From Gymnothorax reevesii (lineage: Eukaryota > Chordata > Actinopteri > Anguilliformes > Muraenidae), in contig CM056580.1 in NCBI GenBank assembly GCA_029721435.1, positions 75,913,367 to 75,977,366 on the forward strand: a stretch of 64,000 nt of DNA. Reading direction: 5' to 3'. Positions 45,596 through 56,454 of this stretch are shown piece after piece. The stretch's first letter is position 1. The number at the start of each line of letters is the position of its first letter. The position numbers were made by a program, and so were the translations under genes. Below the pieces are notes generated by a model that did no database searches, was not told the origin of the DNA, and saw only the letters and a program-made list of their open reading frames with translations.

Positions 45596-48500
45596 TAAAA
45601 AAAAGATTCAACCTAATGCATTATGAATGTGTATTGTGTATCCTTCACTGAAGGTAACATGGACCGTGAGGACACTTAATTTGGCATTGGGAAGAACTGG
45701 CGCCAAAAATAACTCAGACTTAATAAACATAAATGAAAATTGGTCTGGAGATCGGGAGAAACTAAATTTATTTTTCCAATGGATTCATAAATGAGTGAAC
45801 AGAATTCTTAGTAATTTCTGAACAGGAAAAAACGTGCATAGTCATGGAATTGAAAATAAATGTGCCAAGCATTATTTATTATAATAAATTAATTTGCAGA
45901 ACAAACAATTCGGATTACTCGGATTGTTACAGAGTACAAATAATTATCTTTCATGCAACTGATGCACTGCATATCTGTGCCATTTCGTTTATTCCTCGTG
46001 GAAATACTTGGTACATCAAGTATCCCTGGTTTAACAAGAGAACTGTCAATTTTGTTTTAGGAATTTCCCAAGGGAAAAAAGTGATTATGAAATCCTAGGA
46101 GTCAAAAAATGAGATTCTAGGCCCAAGTACAAATCACTTTCACACCAATTACAATGTGTGGGTTAGTGTGGCAGTTTGTGCAAATTGCCCACTGGTCCTG
46201 TGCTACATGCAAAGGCACTTGAGAGGATACATCTATGTCCTTTAGAACTCCACAAAAGAAGTGAAAAAAGCTGTTATTCACAGCAAAATGGAGGGTTTTG
46301 ACTACTTCTCAAAACCATCCCTTTTTTCACATACTTAAATTTTTCCAGTAATTCAAGCAGCAAAATTAACCAAAAGACATTAAACTCCCATCAAATTGAG
46401 TGTAACTCCCTTCATAATACTAACACATGGTGATTTTAATGCACCAGTCTCATTCCCAAATATTTCAAGATAACATCACAATTCTCAAAGCTGTAAACCT
46501 GTTTTTACTTAAAATGTACCGCATTCATAACAGATCACGTCTTAATCATTTAGAATGTTTTAAAAATGTACTATTCCTGTCAGCAAGGATACACTACCAC
46601 AAATTCCTCAAGAGAATAAATAACTTTCTGAAATGCCAGTATAGGCAAATAACATACTCAAAAGGCAAAGACAGAATGGCAGAGACAGCAGTATTAAAAA
46701 TGGAATCCGACCAAGAAACAAATCGTGCACAAAAAGACCAGTGAGCCACCTTGTGGCTTGAACTGCAGGTTTAGTTTTCCATGGACGCACGTGCGGTTCT
46801 ATCCATTTTCCCAGCTTTGACTGATCTGTTTAATTATGACTTTGATCCTTTAGAAGGAAGTAATAAATGCACACTCTGAATGTAAAAAAATTAAATGGAT
46901 AGCCAGGCTGTTCAATCTTTGAAAGGCCAATTTGTTTTTGTACCTCTCATAGCATCACAGGAAAGGCTTCATTCATTTATTAAGAATGAAGCCAGTTAAA
47001 CTGACCCCTTCATCTCAGAGATTGCTCTCTCCTAACATTGACTGGCTGAAAACACCTAAGTGACTACAGAGGCTGATTTTGATTCCCTGAAGCATGTTGT
47101 TATAAGAAATAAATGTTTCTCCATACAGACTGGAAGGTACGTGCAAGCACTGCTTAACCGACCGATACCAAATGTTGCCTCCAACTATCATGCTACTGAT
47201 GATAATGACTGCCTTTAGGTAAAGAGAGCAAATAAATTTACAAATGCAGTGAAACTACAAATGCACAGAAATTACACTGCAAACCTTGGAGTAGTGTTTC
47301 TGTAATATTCAGCTGGAATGTAAAGCAGCATAGTATTCCTTCTTTGAATCTTACATCCATTGGGCACTTCGCAAATATTTTTGCCATAAGGAGAATACAG
47401 CAGGCTATCAATGTGTTAGATGAGCTGCATGAGGCGGTATTTCCAGCAGATACAGAAATGTCAACTTTTCAACTTCAACTACAGAAATCTCATCAAACAG
47501 GTAGCCAATGAAAAATGGGCCAATGAACATATATGGTGAAAGCATTAGTATGCATACGTGCAGATATATAATTTGTGGACCAAAATTGAATAAAAAAGTA
47601 GAAGTAATAATAATTATGAATTGACTGTATTCCAATTTTACTGATGACTGATACAGATAGCAAGCACCTCCGCTCCGGATCTGCCCCGGCTCTGAGCCGG
47701 ACAGGAGAGTGTGCTATAAAAAATATACATGTATACACGCTTTCTCATACACCAGAAGACAAAAATAAACGTTGCTTTAGTCTTGGGTCTTTCTTGCTCG
47801 AACTCAAATACGCAATTTCATCAGCAAGTCTCAATCAAAAAAGTAATTAAAAAAAACCCATCCGGTTGTCCAAATATATAAGCGCAACGGAAACTGCTTA
47901 ATTTGCATCAAAGAGGCTTCTATTGTTAGAGAGGACAAATGCATGCATACAAAGCACAGTAACTGTACAGGTGAGTAAACAGGGAAGTGATGGACACAAA
48001 TAACCAACATCATCAGCATGTATCGCCAAATTATGTGGGGAAAAAATTACAAATTACACTTTGAAGTCATATCTATCCTGTTAGCAACCCCTCTACAACT
48101 CCATCGCTACGATGCCACAAAATATAAAATAAAAGGCAAACGTATAATAACAATATTTTGTTTGAAAACTCAAAAATGTGGGAATTAAATGCAGGTATTG
48201 TTTTGTTAACTTAGAAAATTTTGACTTGCATCAGGTGTTGCTTCAGGGCAGCATGACTCTTTATATTTCGAAAGAAAATCTGAATTTCATCGCCTTCACC
48301 AGCCCACACACAAACTTCCAGCAGCGCAATCTTCACTGAAAGTGGCTAAGGAGCTGCATTTGCTATCAGTGAGGTTGCTGCACAAAGACATTGAGCCATT
48401 CGTCCTGGACAAGCACTGATTTGGCACGAGGACAAACACGGCAAACTGGAAAGCTCTGAACAATTACCTCAAACATGCACTTTTCTACCAATTAACCCGT

Positions 48501-49245
48501 TATGACAAATTAATTGCCCCACTACAGTGCATTAGATCACTCAACGCAATCGGCAAGTTCAATACGCATAACCAAGCATTCTTCACTGGGTATGCTGTAC
48601 ATCCACGCATTGTCCTGCAAGGCTCTGACACGAGATCGGCGGAAATCCTAATCTGAATACAGAGCACGAGTACAGAGAAAGCATCTCCTGCAACACTGCC
48701 TTACAGCAGACCTGTTTACCTCAGAGTTTGAGAGAAGCGGTTACTTCGGTCAGAAAAGACAGAGAAATGTTAACGGTGCGCTACGCATAAATAATGCATA
48801 TATAAAATGTACCTGTAACTCCAAACTGTAACCCTGGTATAAGTGCGTTGGAAACACCGTCAGCTGATGTTGCACTTGAACAGAAACGGTATAATCCATT
48901 GACTAACTGAGCGAAATGCTTGTAGCTAATATAAGATGCTTCCACAGCAGCCTGCAGTACTGTAGTAACATACCAGACTGCTCCCCGCCCCGCAACCACC
49001 TCATTGGCCGGTTGGTTGTAGTAGTAGTATAGCGCTGCTACACTACCTCTGTAACGAGCATCAGTAAATGGAAACCTGGCGATTGGCTTATAGGTGGTTC
49101 AATTTTATAGCTCAGTACCTGGTTCAGTAAATTTTTGGCGATAATGCGGTGCAACATTTGGGAACAGCAAAAGGGAAGTCAGGCATTAAGATATCGTTTC
49201 AATTAACATTTATATTCTTTCAATAACCATGATCATACTGACTCT
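45596..49245. other. Intronic sequence; perfect palindrome at 47686-47700
   Basis: This is the longest interval without a recognised element. CCGGCTCTGAGCCGG (47686-47700) is a perfect 7-bp stem around one base. High-complexity sequence at 48240-48780 might be conserved. Open frames at 45844-46098 and 46427-46744 have no known domains or splice context. No untranslated zmat4 exon could be identified. Confidence 0.4.
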
Positions 49246-49248
49246 GTT

Positions 49249-49250
49249 AA

Positions 49251-49284
<34 letters not shown>

Positions 49285-49300
49285 TTATATATAAATATAT

Positions 49301-49336
<36 letters not shown>
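49249..49336. repeat. A20 run followed by imperfect (TA)n
   Basis: About 20 A (49249-49268) followed by TA repeats with a few interruptions. Confidence 0.95.
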
Positions 49337-49340
<4 letters not shown>

Positions 49341-49574
49341 TTTGTGTGTTGGCAAGTTAAGTATCCATTGAATTCAGACTTGTATCTTTTGCTTTATAGA
49401 CTCAGCAGTAACGATGGACATCAGGATTAAGTGCCTTTTCAATGTTTTCTATGGATGTAACATTATTAATATTGTAATACATAATTAAATTGTATGTAAT
49501 TTTATCTCTTTAAACAAGTCAGCTGGAATTCATAAGCATATCTAATAAGTAGAGAACAACAGCCCGCCATCATA

Positions 49575-50110
49575 TATACTCAGCCAAAATAAAACTTCAC
49601 ACTCGTTGGAGGTCGAGAAGTTGAATGTACAAGAAATGAGGTTTTAAATAATGATTTTATTTAATTCTGTAGTCATTAAAGATGGTGTATCGTCAAAATA
49701 ATGCCCATAATGTAACCAGTTCCACCGGAAATGCTACGGAAATGTCCAAGAGTGAAAATGGTAAGTTAAAACTTGAATAAGAACAGTGCGCAGGCGATTA
49801 CAAATGGTTTGGGCAGTCACACGACCTCTAAACAATTCATTCCGTGGACGTTGCAGTAACAAATTGATTATGCAAATGACGTAAGACAATTTGTCGGTCT
49901 TCTGCTTTTGACGTCACACGTGGGCACGTGGGCTATCAGAACGAGGTCGGCCAGTGATGCCAGTTTGTTGGAGACGTGTCCAAAGATCACGGATAGTCCG
50001 TTGACTGCATCCCATAACCCTTGCGACATCAGTGACGGACGTTTCTGTATTCAGCATGCCAATGGCACGTTCACACTGAATGTTTGACAGCCATACCTTT
50101 GAAAATCAAC
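49575..50110 (-). pseudogene. Tc1/IS630-like transposon remnant, N-terminal DNA-binding region
   Basis: On the minus strand from about 50095: CERAIGMLNTETSVTDVARV then MGCSQRTIRDLWTRLQQTGI and TGRPRSDSPRAHV, a clear helix-turn-helix followed by the G(R)PR linker of Tc1/IS630 transposases. After a stop come EDRQIVLRHLHNQFVTATST and, in another frame, RGRVTAQTICNRLRTVL, the second DNA-binding helix set. The catalytic region is absent. Sequence at 49575-49780 may be the remaining 3' end of the element (low confidence). Confidence 0.75.
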
Positions 50111-50999
50111 GATTAATTAACTGTAAAAAGTTGTTTTTCCAAGATGTCACTCTAACGTGCTAACGTGAGCACAACTCTCATATGGTGGCATGACTAGAAA
50201 CATGAGAAAACGTGGTTTTAGCTTAATGTACGCTTGCACATGCTACATACTGGTGCACGTCGGAGTTGATGTGTGTCATGATGTCTTTGACAACACATTT
50301 GCCCCTAATGATAATAAAAACTCTTTTATTAAAAGTTTCAAGAAAATATTTCCAAATTTATGAGTGTGAAGTTTCTTTTTTGACTCAGTATACATTAGCA
50401 TTTCTATTCTCGCGATATCACTTATGTCATTGCATCAGTTCCATATGTCAAGCAAAGAAGCATGCTTAAGGTTAAATGCATGGGACTGAACTCGGAGGGG
50501 GGAGTGGAATTGGGTAAATTGAACATTACACCGACTCAGATGAACTTTGAGGGTTTTTTATTTAAATCTTATTTTTCCTCTGTCTGCCCTTCATTTTGTT
50601 CATATTATTTTTTTATTTCTGCACCATTGCAATGTAATACAATGGCTGTATTTGAGCAAACGCCATTCATGGTTCAGCTGCATTCACAGTTTCACACCGG
50701 CGAGATATGCATTTATTTTTTCAAAGGTTGGCGATCCTGCTCAGTATTGTAGCTGGTTGTCCATTCTGAGGTGAAGCGCTGAATTCCTTCATATCCAACA
50801 ATAAGGTAGCCAGTGGATTGGTCCTCAAACTACAGTTCAGCCTTAATCTCAGTGTCTGCTACGCTCGGAAAATGCAGTTAATTACAGCGTACTTATCTCC
50901 TGGGATCATCATAGTCCCTGAGCTGGGATGGAAATCTCTGGTCCAGGAGTGCTGCAGTGTCTGCAGGCATTTATGGTCTCCTTTCAATCAGCAGGCGAG
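50111..50999. other. Intronic sequence without recognised features
   Basis: AT-rich sequence with an 11-base T-rich run near 50605. Nothing was recognised. Confidence 0.4.
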
Positions 51000-51115
51000 G
51001 TGTATGGACTCATTAGCTAATTGTTGACTTTAATTAAACACTTGAAGGGAAGCCCACCGATAAACTGCTTACACTCTGGCCCTCCAGGACCAGATTTGCC
51101 CATCCCTCCCCTGAT
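51000..51115. mobile_element. Possible 3' half of a hAT-type MITE
   Basis: CATTAGCTAATTGTTGACTT followed by CTCTGGCCCTCCAGGACCAG and ATTTGCCCATCCCT is the style of one arm of palindromic fish hAT MITEs (GGCCCTCCAGGACCAGATTTGG..). The opposite arm was not found, so this is tentative. Confidence 0.35.
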
Positions 51116-51657
51116 CTGTATTAACTGGTCAGGTTAGTGTCGGTGGTGTGATGGTGCACTGGCTGGGCCCATTGATGCCAGTTAAATATTGCTTGGAAGC
51201 CAGAAGCTTATCTGCATCCTGTGCAACCATGTGTGGTGACAATACCTTTGGGCCACAATTCACCCTTCCAAGATGGCCTCTGCAAAATGGTCATAAACTA
51301 AAAGCTGTCTCAATCTGGTTTCTGGAACACATCAATAAGTTCTGTGTACTACACTAGCCTGATCACCTTTTTTCAATTCAGCAGAGCACCTGGGATTGAG
51401 ATAGAATGGTAGATTTGTAGCATGCATGCACTGCTGCATTTATCCGGAAATTTTGCAATGCAATGCTGTAATCACGGGCCAGAATATCAGAGGAATGTTT
51501 CCAACATGTCGTGGAATTAATGCATGAGAGAATGAAGGCTCCGCTGAGAGAAAAGGCAGGCCATAACCAGGACTAATATTGTATTTCTAATGAAATGTTT
51601 GCTGCACTGGTTTTATAGTTCCATTAGAAAATTGGCTCCTAGGTTGTTTGAACTAAA
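51116..51657. other. Intronic sequence without recognised features
   Basis: Single-copy-looking sequence. Nothing was recognised. Confidence 0.4.
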
Positions 51658-52720
51658 CTGCTCAAAAAAAAAAAATTAAGGGAACACTTAAATCACATAT
51701 CAGATTTTGATGAACAAATTATAGTTGAAAATCTGTACTGATGTACCTTTAATAATTCGTTAAGAGCAAAATGTTGTGATGACGGTCAATGGAAACCAAA
51801 CTGTCTACCCATTGAGGGCTGGATTCCAAGTCTCCCCAAACATGAAAGTAAAAAATTTTACTCACTGGCTAATCTGACTAGTGTACATTTTATCAAAGCA
51901 ACTCATAATGTGACTCATTAGTGTGTATGACCCCCGCCTGCCTGTATGCACTCCTGACATTGTCTAGGCAGCTCCTGATGAGTCAGTGACTGGTGTCCTG
52001 GGGGATCTCCTCCCAGACCTGGATCAGGGTATCACTGAGCTCCTGCACTGTTTATAGCAGTTCTTGGCAGCATCGGACGCACCAACACATGAGACAAATG
52101 TCTCATAGGTGCTCAAGTGGATTTAGGTCTGGGGTATGAGAGGACCAGTCAATGGCATCAATGCTTTTGTCATTCAGAAACTGCCTACACACTCTGGTCA
52201 CATGAGGCGGGCGCTGTTCTGCACCAGGAGGAACACAGGACCCACTGCAGCAGCATAAGGTCTGACAATCGCTCAAAGGATTTCATCCCGGTACCTAACG
52301 GCAGTCAGGTTACCGTGGGCTATGACATAGAGGTCTGTGTGACCCATCAAGGATATGCCTCCCTGGACCATCACTGACCCACCGCTAAATTGATCATGCT
52401 GGATGATGTTACAGGCAGCAAAGTGTTCACAACGCCGTCTCAATACTCTTTCACGCCTGTCACATGTGCTTAGTGTAAACCTGCTCTCATCAATGAACAG
52501 CTCACCTGACCATATTGTTGAGGCAGAAGAGCAGGCTTGATTTCAATTTTCAAGAGCAGGCTTGATTTAAAGCTAGATACCACTGAGTCATTCAGTATCT
52601 GCAGTGATATTTTCCCAAAAGAAACTGGCAAGCCTAGTTGGGCTGAATGGCCTGTTCTCGCCACTCATGTTATGTTACCAATGGCAGACCTGCCAATTTT
52701 GGTGCTCGCTGGCGAATGTT
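51658..52720 (-). pseudogene. Tc1-like transposon (third family), truncated and interrupted
   Basis: CTGCTCAAAAAA..TTAAGGGAACACTTAAATCA (from 51658) is the terminus of a well-known teleost Tc1 family. On the minus strand the transposase runs from about 52720 to 51930: the DNA corresponds to the CTGGCAATATTGG..CAGGTC region, then the first catalytic-Asp segment (GATGAGAGCAGGTT equivalent near 52485), the CAGCATGATC..GGTGGGTCAGTGATGG stretch (about 52405-52370) and the C-terminal CAGGAGTGCATACAGGC (about 51960). Frames are broken throughout. A LINE tail splits it at 52513-52676, and the 5' end of the transposon is missing beyond about 52720. Confidence 0.8.
52513..52680 (+). mobile_element. LINE (CR1/L2-like) 3' tail inserted in the Tc1 copy
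   Basis: The insert contains AGTTGGGCTGAATGGCCTGT and TCTCGCCACTCATGTTATGTT. The GGGCTGAATGGCCTGTTCTCG block plus an ATGTT tail is a typical 3' end of fish CR1/L2-type LINEs. ACCA at 52509-52512 and 52677-52680 flanks it and may be a short target duplication. A 16-bp word AGAGCAGGCTTGATTT is tandemly duplicated inside (about 52529 and 52553). Confidence 0.7.
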
Positions 52721-53224
52721 TTCTACAGCCTCCCATTTGCAATACAAAATTATTCCAACTTTATGGGCAACAGTTTGTACACACACACACTGAAACATTG
52801 CAAACAATTGTTCAGGCTCAGGAAAACCCACTTCATAGAAGTTAAAAGGCAACCACAATTTCTCTCTCTAGTTTCCCCATAGAAATGGCTATGTAAATGT
52901 GCACAGTGACAATTCATGAGTATTTCAATTCATTTGGCTTGTCATATCAAGATAGCTTTTCAAAGATCTCATATCAAGTCACAGAAGCCTAGGGAATTGA
53001 CACACTGATTTATCCATTTCAAAAAGTCAGGGTCTATTAAAATTTCAACAGCCTGCATTGTGCACCCAGAAAATTACTTGCAGAGTTGTAATGCTCTTGG
53101 TGTCCAAGGATGTAATACAGGCTCCAGGAGAGTGAATACAGGTGAGGACCCAAATGCAAAGGATATAGAGTTTTATTTAATAAACAAAGTCCACAAATAA
53201 ACAGATTCCATGACCAGGGCCCAG
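52721..53224. other. Intronic sequence without recognised features
   Basis: It includes a short (CA)n at 52781-52791. CAGGTGAGGACCCAAATGCA followed by TTTTATTTAATAAACAAAG (53140-53190) is reminiscent of a fish repeat, but it is too short to delimit. Confidence 0.35.
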
Positions 53225-54205
53225 AACACAAGGGCCTCCGCCCCCGTTGCCATCCCGTCTACACTGCACCCGACCCCCAACTGCTCTCCTTGTGGGTGGT
53301 GGGCCCAAATGAAGGCAGCTCCCCGTAGCCTCTTTGGGCTGAGCCCAGCAAAGTCACAGGAAAAACCCGGCCACCGGGTGCTTGCCTGCAAGCTCCCCTT
53401 CCAGGTCTGGCTCCAGGAGGGGGTCTCAGTGTCCCAAATCCTGGCAAGGTTCTCAGTCTCACTGAAGAGCTCATCAGAGGAGGCTAAATGAATCATCACC
53501 ATCACTGCCATGGGAAACCCTACCAGGAGTGAAGCTCCTGGCCAGTGTTCCCCAACCCTCTCCTGGAGGTCCACCTGTCCTGCATGCTTTAGATTTCTCC
53601 CTGCTTGAGCACAGGTGATTCAAATGATCAGCTCGTTAATCACCCCCTAAAGCTGATTGATGACAGCCTGATCATTTGAATCACCTGTGCTGGAGCAGGG
53701 AGAGATCTAAAACAAGCAGGACAGGTGGGACTCCAGGAGAGGGTTGGGGAACACTGCTGTAGGCAACATGGCTCCCAAGATCCCAGGGGCACGTAAACTC
53801 TCCAACAATGAAATAGCTATTCACAGTGGAGCTTCCTCTGTAGGGTGGCTAGGCTGACCCTTCGGGATAGGGTGAGGCGCTCAGATATTCGGGTCAGGCT
53901 CAGAGTAGAAACGCTGCTCCTCCCCATTGAGGAGTCAGTTGAGGTGGTTTGGGATGCCATCTAGTCTGGATGCCTCTTGGGCGCCTCCCTTTTGGGGATT
54001 TTCCAGGCACGTTACAATGGGAGGCCCTGAGGCAAGCCCAGGACACACTGGAGGGACTATATCTCCCAGCTGCTCTGGAAACAGCTTGGGGTCCCCCAGG
54101 AAGAGTTGGAAGTGGCTGGGGAGGGGGGGGGGACGCCTAGACCTGTCTGCTACCCTCACAAACCAGCCCCAGAGAAGTGGCACAAAATGGATGGACATTT
54201 AAACA
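53225..54205 (+). mobile_element. Non-LTR retrotransposon 3' region, plus strand, split by a hAT MITE
   Basis: In order it shows CATCCCGTCTACACTGCACC, TTGTGGGTGGTGGGCCCAAA, GGCCACCGGGTGCTTGCCTG, GTCTGGCTCCAGGAGGGGGT, CCATGGGAAACCCTACCAGG, then (after the MITE) GGGTGGCTAGGCTGACCCTT, GTCTGGATGCCTCTTGGGCG, CCAGGACACACTGGAGGGAC, GGTCCCCCAGGAAGAGTTGG and AAATGGATGGACA at the end. It is the same family as 41113-42398. Coding-like frames (RLPFGDF.., LEGLYLPAALETAWG) are degenerate. Confidence 0.78.
53543..53756. mobile_element. Palindromic hAT-like MITE (214 bp) nested in the LINE
   Basis: It starts CAGTGTTCCCCAACCCTCTC and ends GAGAGGGTTGGGGAACACTG. The arms pair over about 85 bp (..CAGGTGATTCAAATGATCAG). 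The flanking octamers CTCCTGGC and CTGTAGGC share five of eight positions, a plausible decayed 8-bp duplication. The LINE blocks continue on both sides, so the MITE inserted after the LINE. Confidence 0.88.
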
Positions 54206-54220
54206 GAAAGAACTAACTAT

Positions 54221-54413
54221 ACACTGTAAAAAAAAAAAAGTTGTCTCAACTGAAAAAAGTTGCTGCCTTAAAATTTTAAGCTCATTGAACTTGAGATGAC
54301 AAGTTGAGGTAATGTTCAACTTATAATCTTAAATTCAATCTTAAATTGAAATTTTAAGGCAGCCTGGACACTAACTTTTTTCAGTTGAGACAACTTTTTT
54401 TTTTTTACAGTGT
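54221..54413. mobile_element. MITE with perfect 41-bp terminal inverted repeats
   Basis: The ends are ACACTGT followed by 12 A, then GTTGTCTCAACTGAAAAAAG and TT, with the exact inverse at the right end, including the same 12-base homopolymer. Less perfect pairing (CTGCCTTAAAATTT) continues inward. ACACTGTAAAAA-type termini occur on several fish MITE groups. The target duplication is unclear, so the superfamily is left open. Confidence 0.85.
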
Positions 54414-56380
54414 AGAGAGAATTTTAAAAACTAGGGACGACGACCACCACCACCCCTCAAAAAAAGGGGGTGTTGGTTGTTTGTGGAAACTAAAATGTCA
54501 CTATGTGAGACTACCAGCCTGTGAAGGGGGAAATCAATGAGAGGGAAAGATAATTAACTGAATCAAAACCAGGTCTGAAGATGAACAGAGTGAGAAGAGG
54601 GCATAATTGGATAATTGAGGAAAGGCAGGTAGCTGAGGAAACAGAAATACCTTGCAGGGGAGGGCATTACAACAGAATAAAGCAATCTACAATTGTTCAT
54701 AGAATGTCATCATCTGTAGACAGCCACTCAACCTCCTCCCCTTACTTCCTTTTGACACATAAATTTAGCTGTGATAAAATGGAAATACCGGGGACTATAA
54801 GATATTCTAACAGAGAACACTTCATAGTGGACCAAATCTCAAAGAGCAATTCCAAACAAACTAAATTATTGCAGTTTTCATCAAATTCTGAGCTAAAATT
54901 CAGATCTTAAAGGAATTTCTTCGGAGGAAACTATTTCCATGGGATTTGTGCACCACCTCTACCATTATCATTCCACAGAATGCACCGACAGAAAGGTGGA
55001 ACTAAATTTAGCTTCCCTTTATATGTTTCAGTGAGCTTCTATCCTTTAAAAAAATGATATCTTGCAGATGCATGAGCAATTACCTGACAGTAGATCAGTG
55101 GGCAAAAGCACAGCACTTTTCCCTAAGACATTTCAGTGAGCAAATGCACTGGGCACGGTCTGTTGCCCCAAAATCAATCAATATTAGAGCAATCTCAAAT
55201 TCATTACTGCTACCTTTACAGTATATTAATGTTTGAAATAACCTTAAAAAACCTTTTCTGTCACAGCCAAACACGCACTAGCCTTAGATACAATACTGAC
55301 ATTCGTGAATGTTTTATAAGCCAAGTGGACCACTTGTGGAATACAAATAGCAGTCATCACCCATGTGCTCTCATGTAAGCTTGATCTGTGTTGGCGTATG
55401 TCCACTGATCTTCACTCAGTGCGGTTTGATCTTCACTCAGTTTGAATTAAAAATTATCTATGAAAGCATCATTGCTTCTATTAAGCTACAATGTGCGAAT
55501 AGATGCTGTTAAAAACATTCCATTTGAGTACCACAGTGTTAGGGGTCCCATTGCTTGCCTTTGACATAACAGAAAGAGGTTTAAAAAACTGTGCATATCT
55601 TGTCTTTCCTGTGAAGCATAAATGAAGCATTGCTGATGTGACTAATGTGTAATAAATTCTTAGCTCATCTAATCCAGCTCAGACCAGGGCTTTCTTGATG
55701 AAACCTCTTTTAAGAATCTCAGTTATGGTTCCTTTGGGTCGAAATGTAATTGTGTGCTTTATACTGTCTCACCAAAAAAACAGCAAAATTATGCTCATTG
55801 AAAGGATGAATTTCAAAATGTGCCAAATTATACATAGAATACGCTGGGCATTTCAAGTCATTTTTATATAAGCAAATATTACCAGAACACATTTTTTGGT
55901 TTTGTTTATGAAAAAGATATTGGGTCAGTCTACAAATTATTTGTCATATTAAATTTGGTAATAACATTTCAGTTTAACCTCTTTATTATTGTTGAATTAT
56001 TGAACTTGTTTTTAAATTGAGCTGTCCCGCTGGAATAGTCAATTTATGCTTACAAATTAATATCCAGCACCTTCAGGAATGTGGTGGGGATTGATGCGAT
56101 ATTCTATCTCAGCATGATTGTGTCGAGATGGTTTTCGGGCAGAGCTGAACGAAATGTGCGATGGCAATGTCTGATGCGTTTTCCATCTATAATTGCCCTG
56201 CCTCTGGCCTCTTACCTTTAATCCAGGAGAAGGTAGACTGCCCAGCAACAACAGCCAAGCTGTCAGCTGTAGGCAGACTCAGAATTACGTTTGACTTCAT
56301 TAAAAAGGGGGAAATTACTCAGATAGTTATGTGTTAAAATGTGAGTTTAATTTCCATTCTAAGACAGTGTATGCCATTTC
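54414..56380. other. Intronic sequence without recognised features
   Basis: Single-copy-looking. A short GATCTTCACTCAGTG.. tandem duplication lies near 55409-55441. A 109-codon frame at 54581-54910 lacks a known domain. Confidence 0.4.
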
Positions 56381-56391
56381 AAAAAAAAAAT

Positions 56392-56453
<62 letters not shown>
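56381..56453. repeat. A10 run followed by (TA)n microsatellite
   Basis: Ten A, then about 30 TA units with one C interruption near 56406. Frames through it (Tyr-Ile runs) are artefacts. Confidence 0.97.

Positions 56454-56454
<1 letters not shown>

Noticed and set aside
52117..52377. Open frame of 86 codons, plus strand
   Set aside because: It is the antisense of a Tc1-like transposase; the minus-strand reading is the meaningful one.
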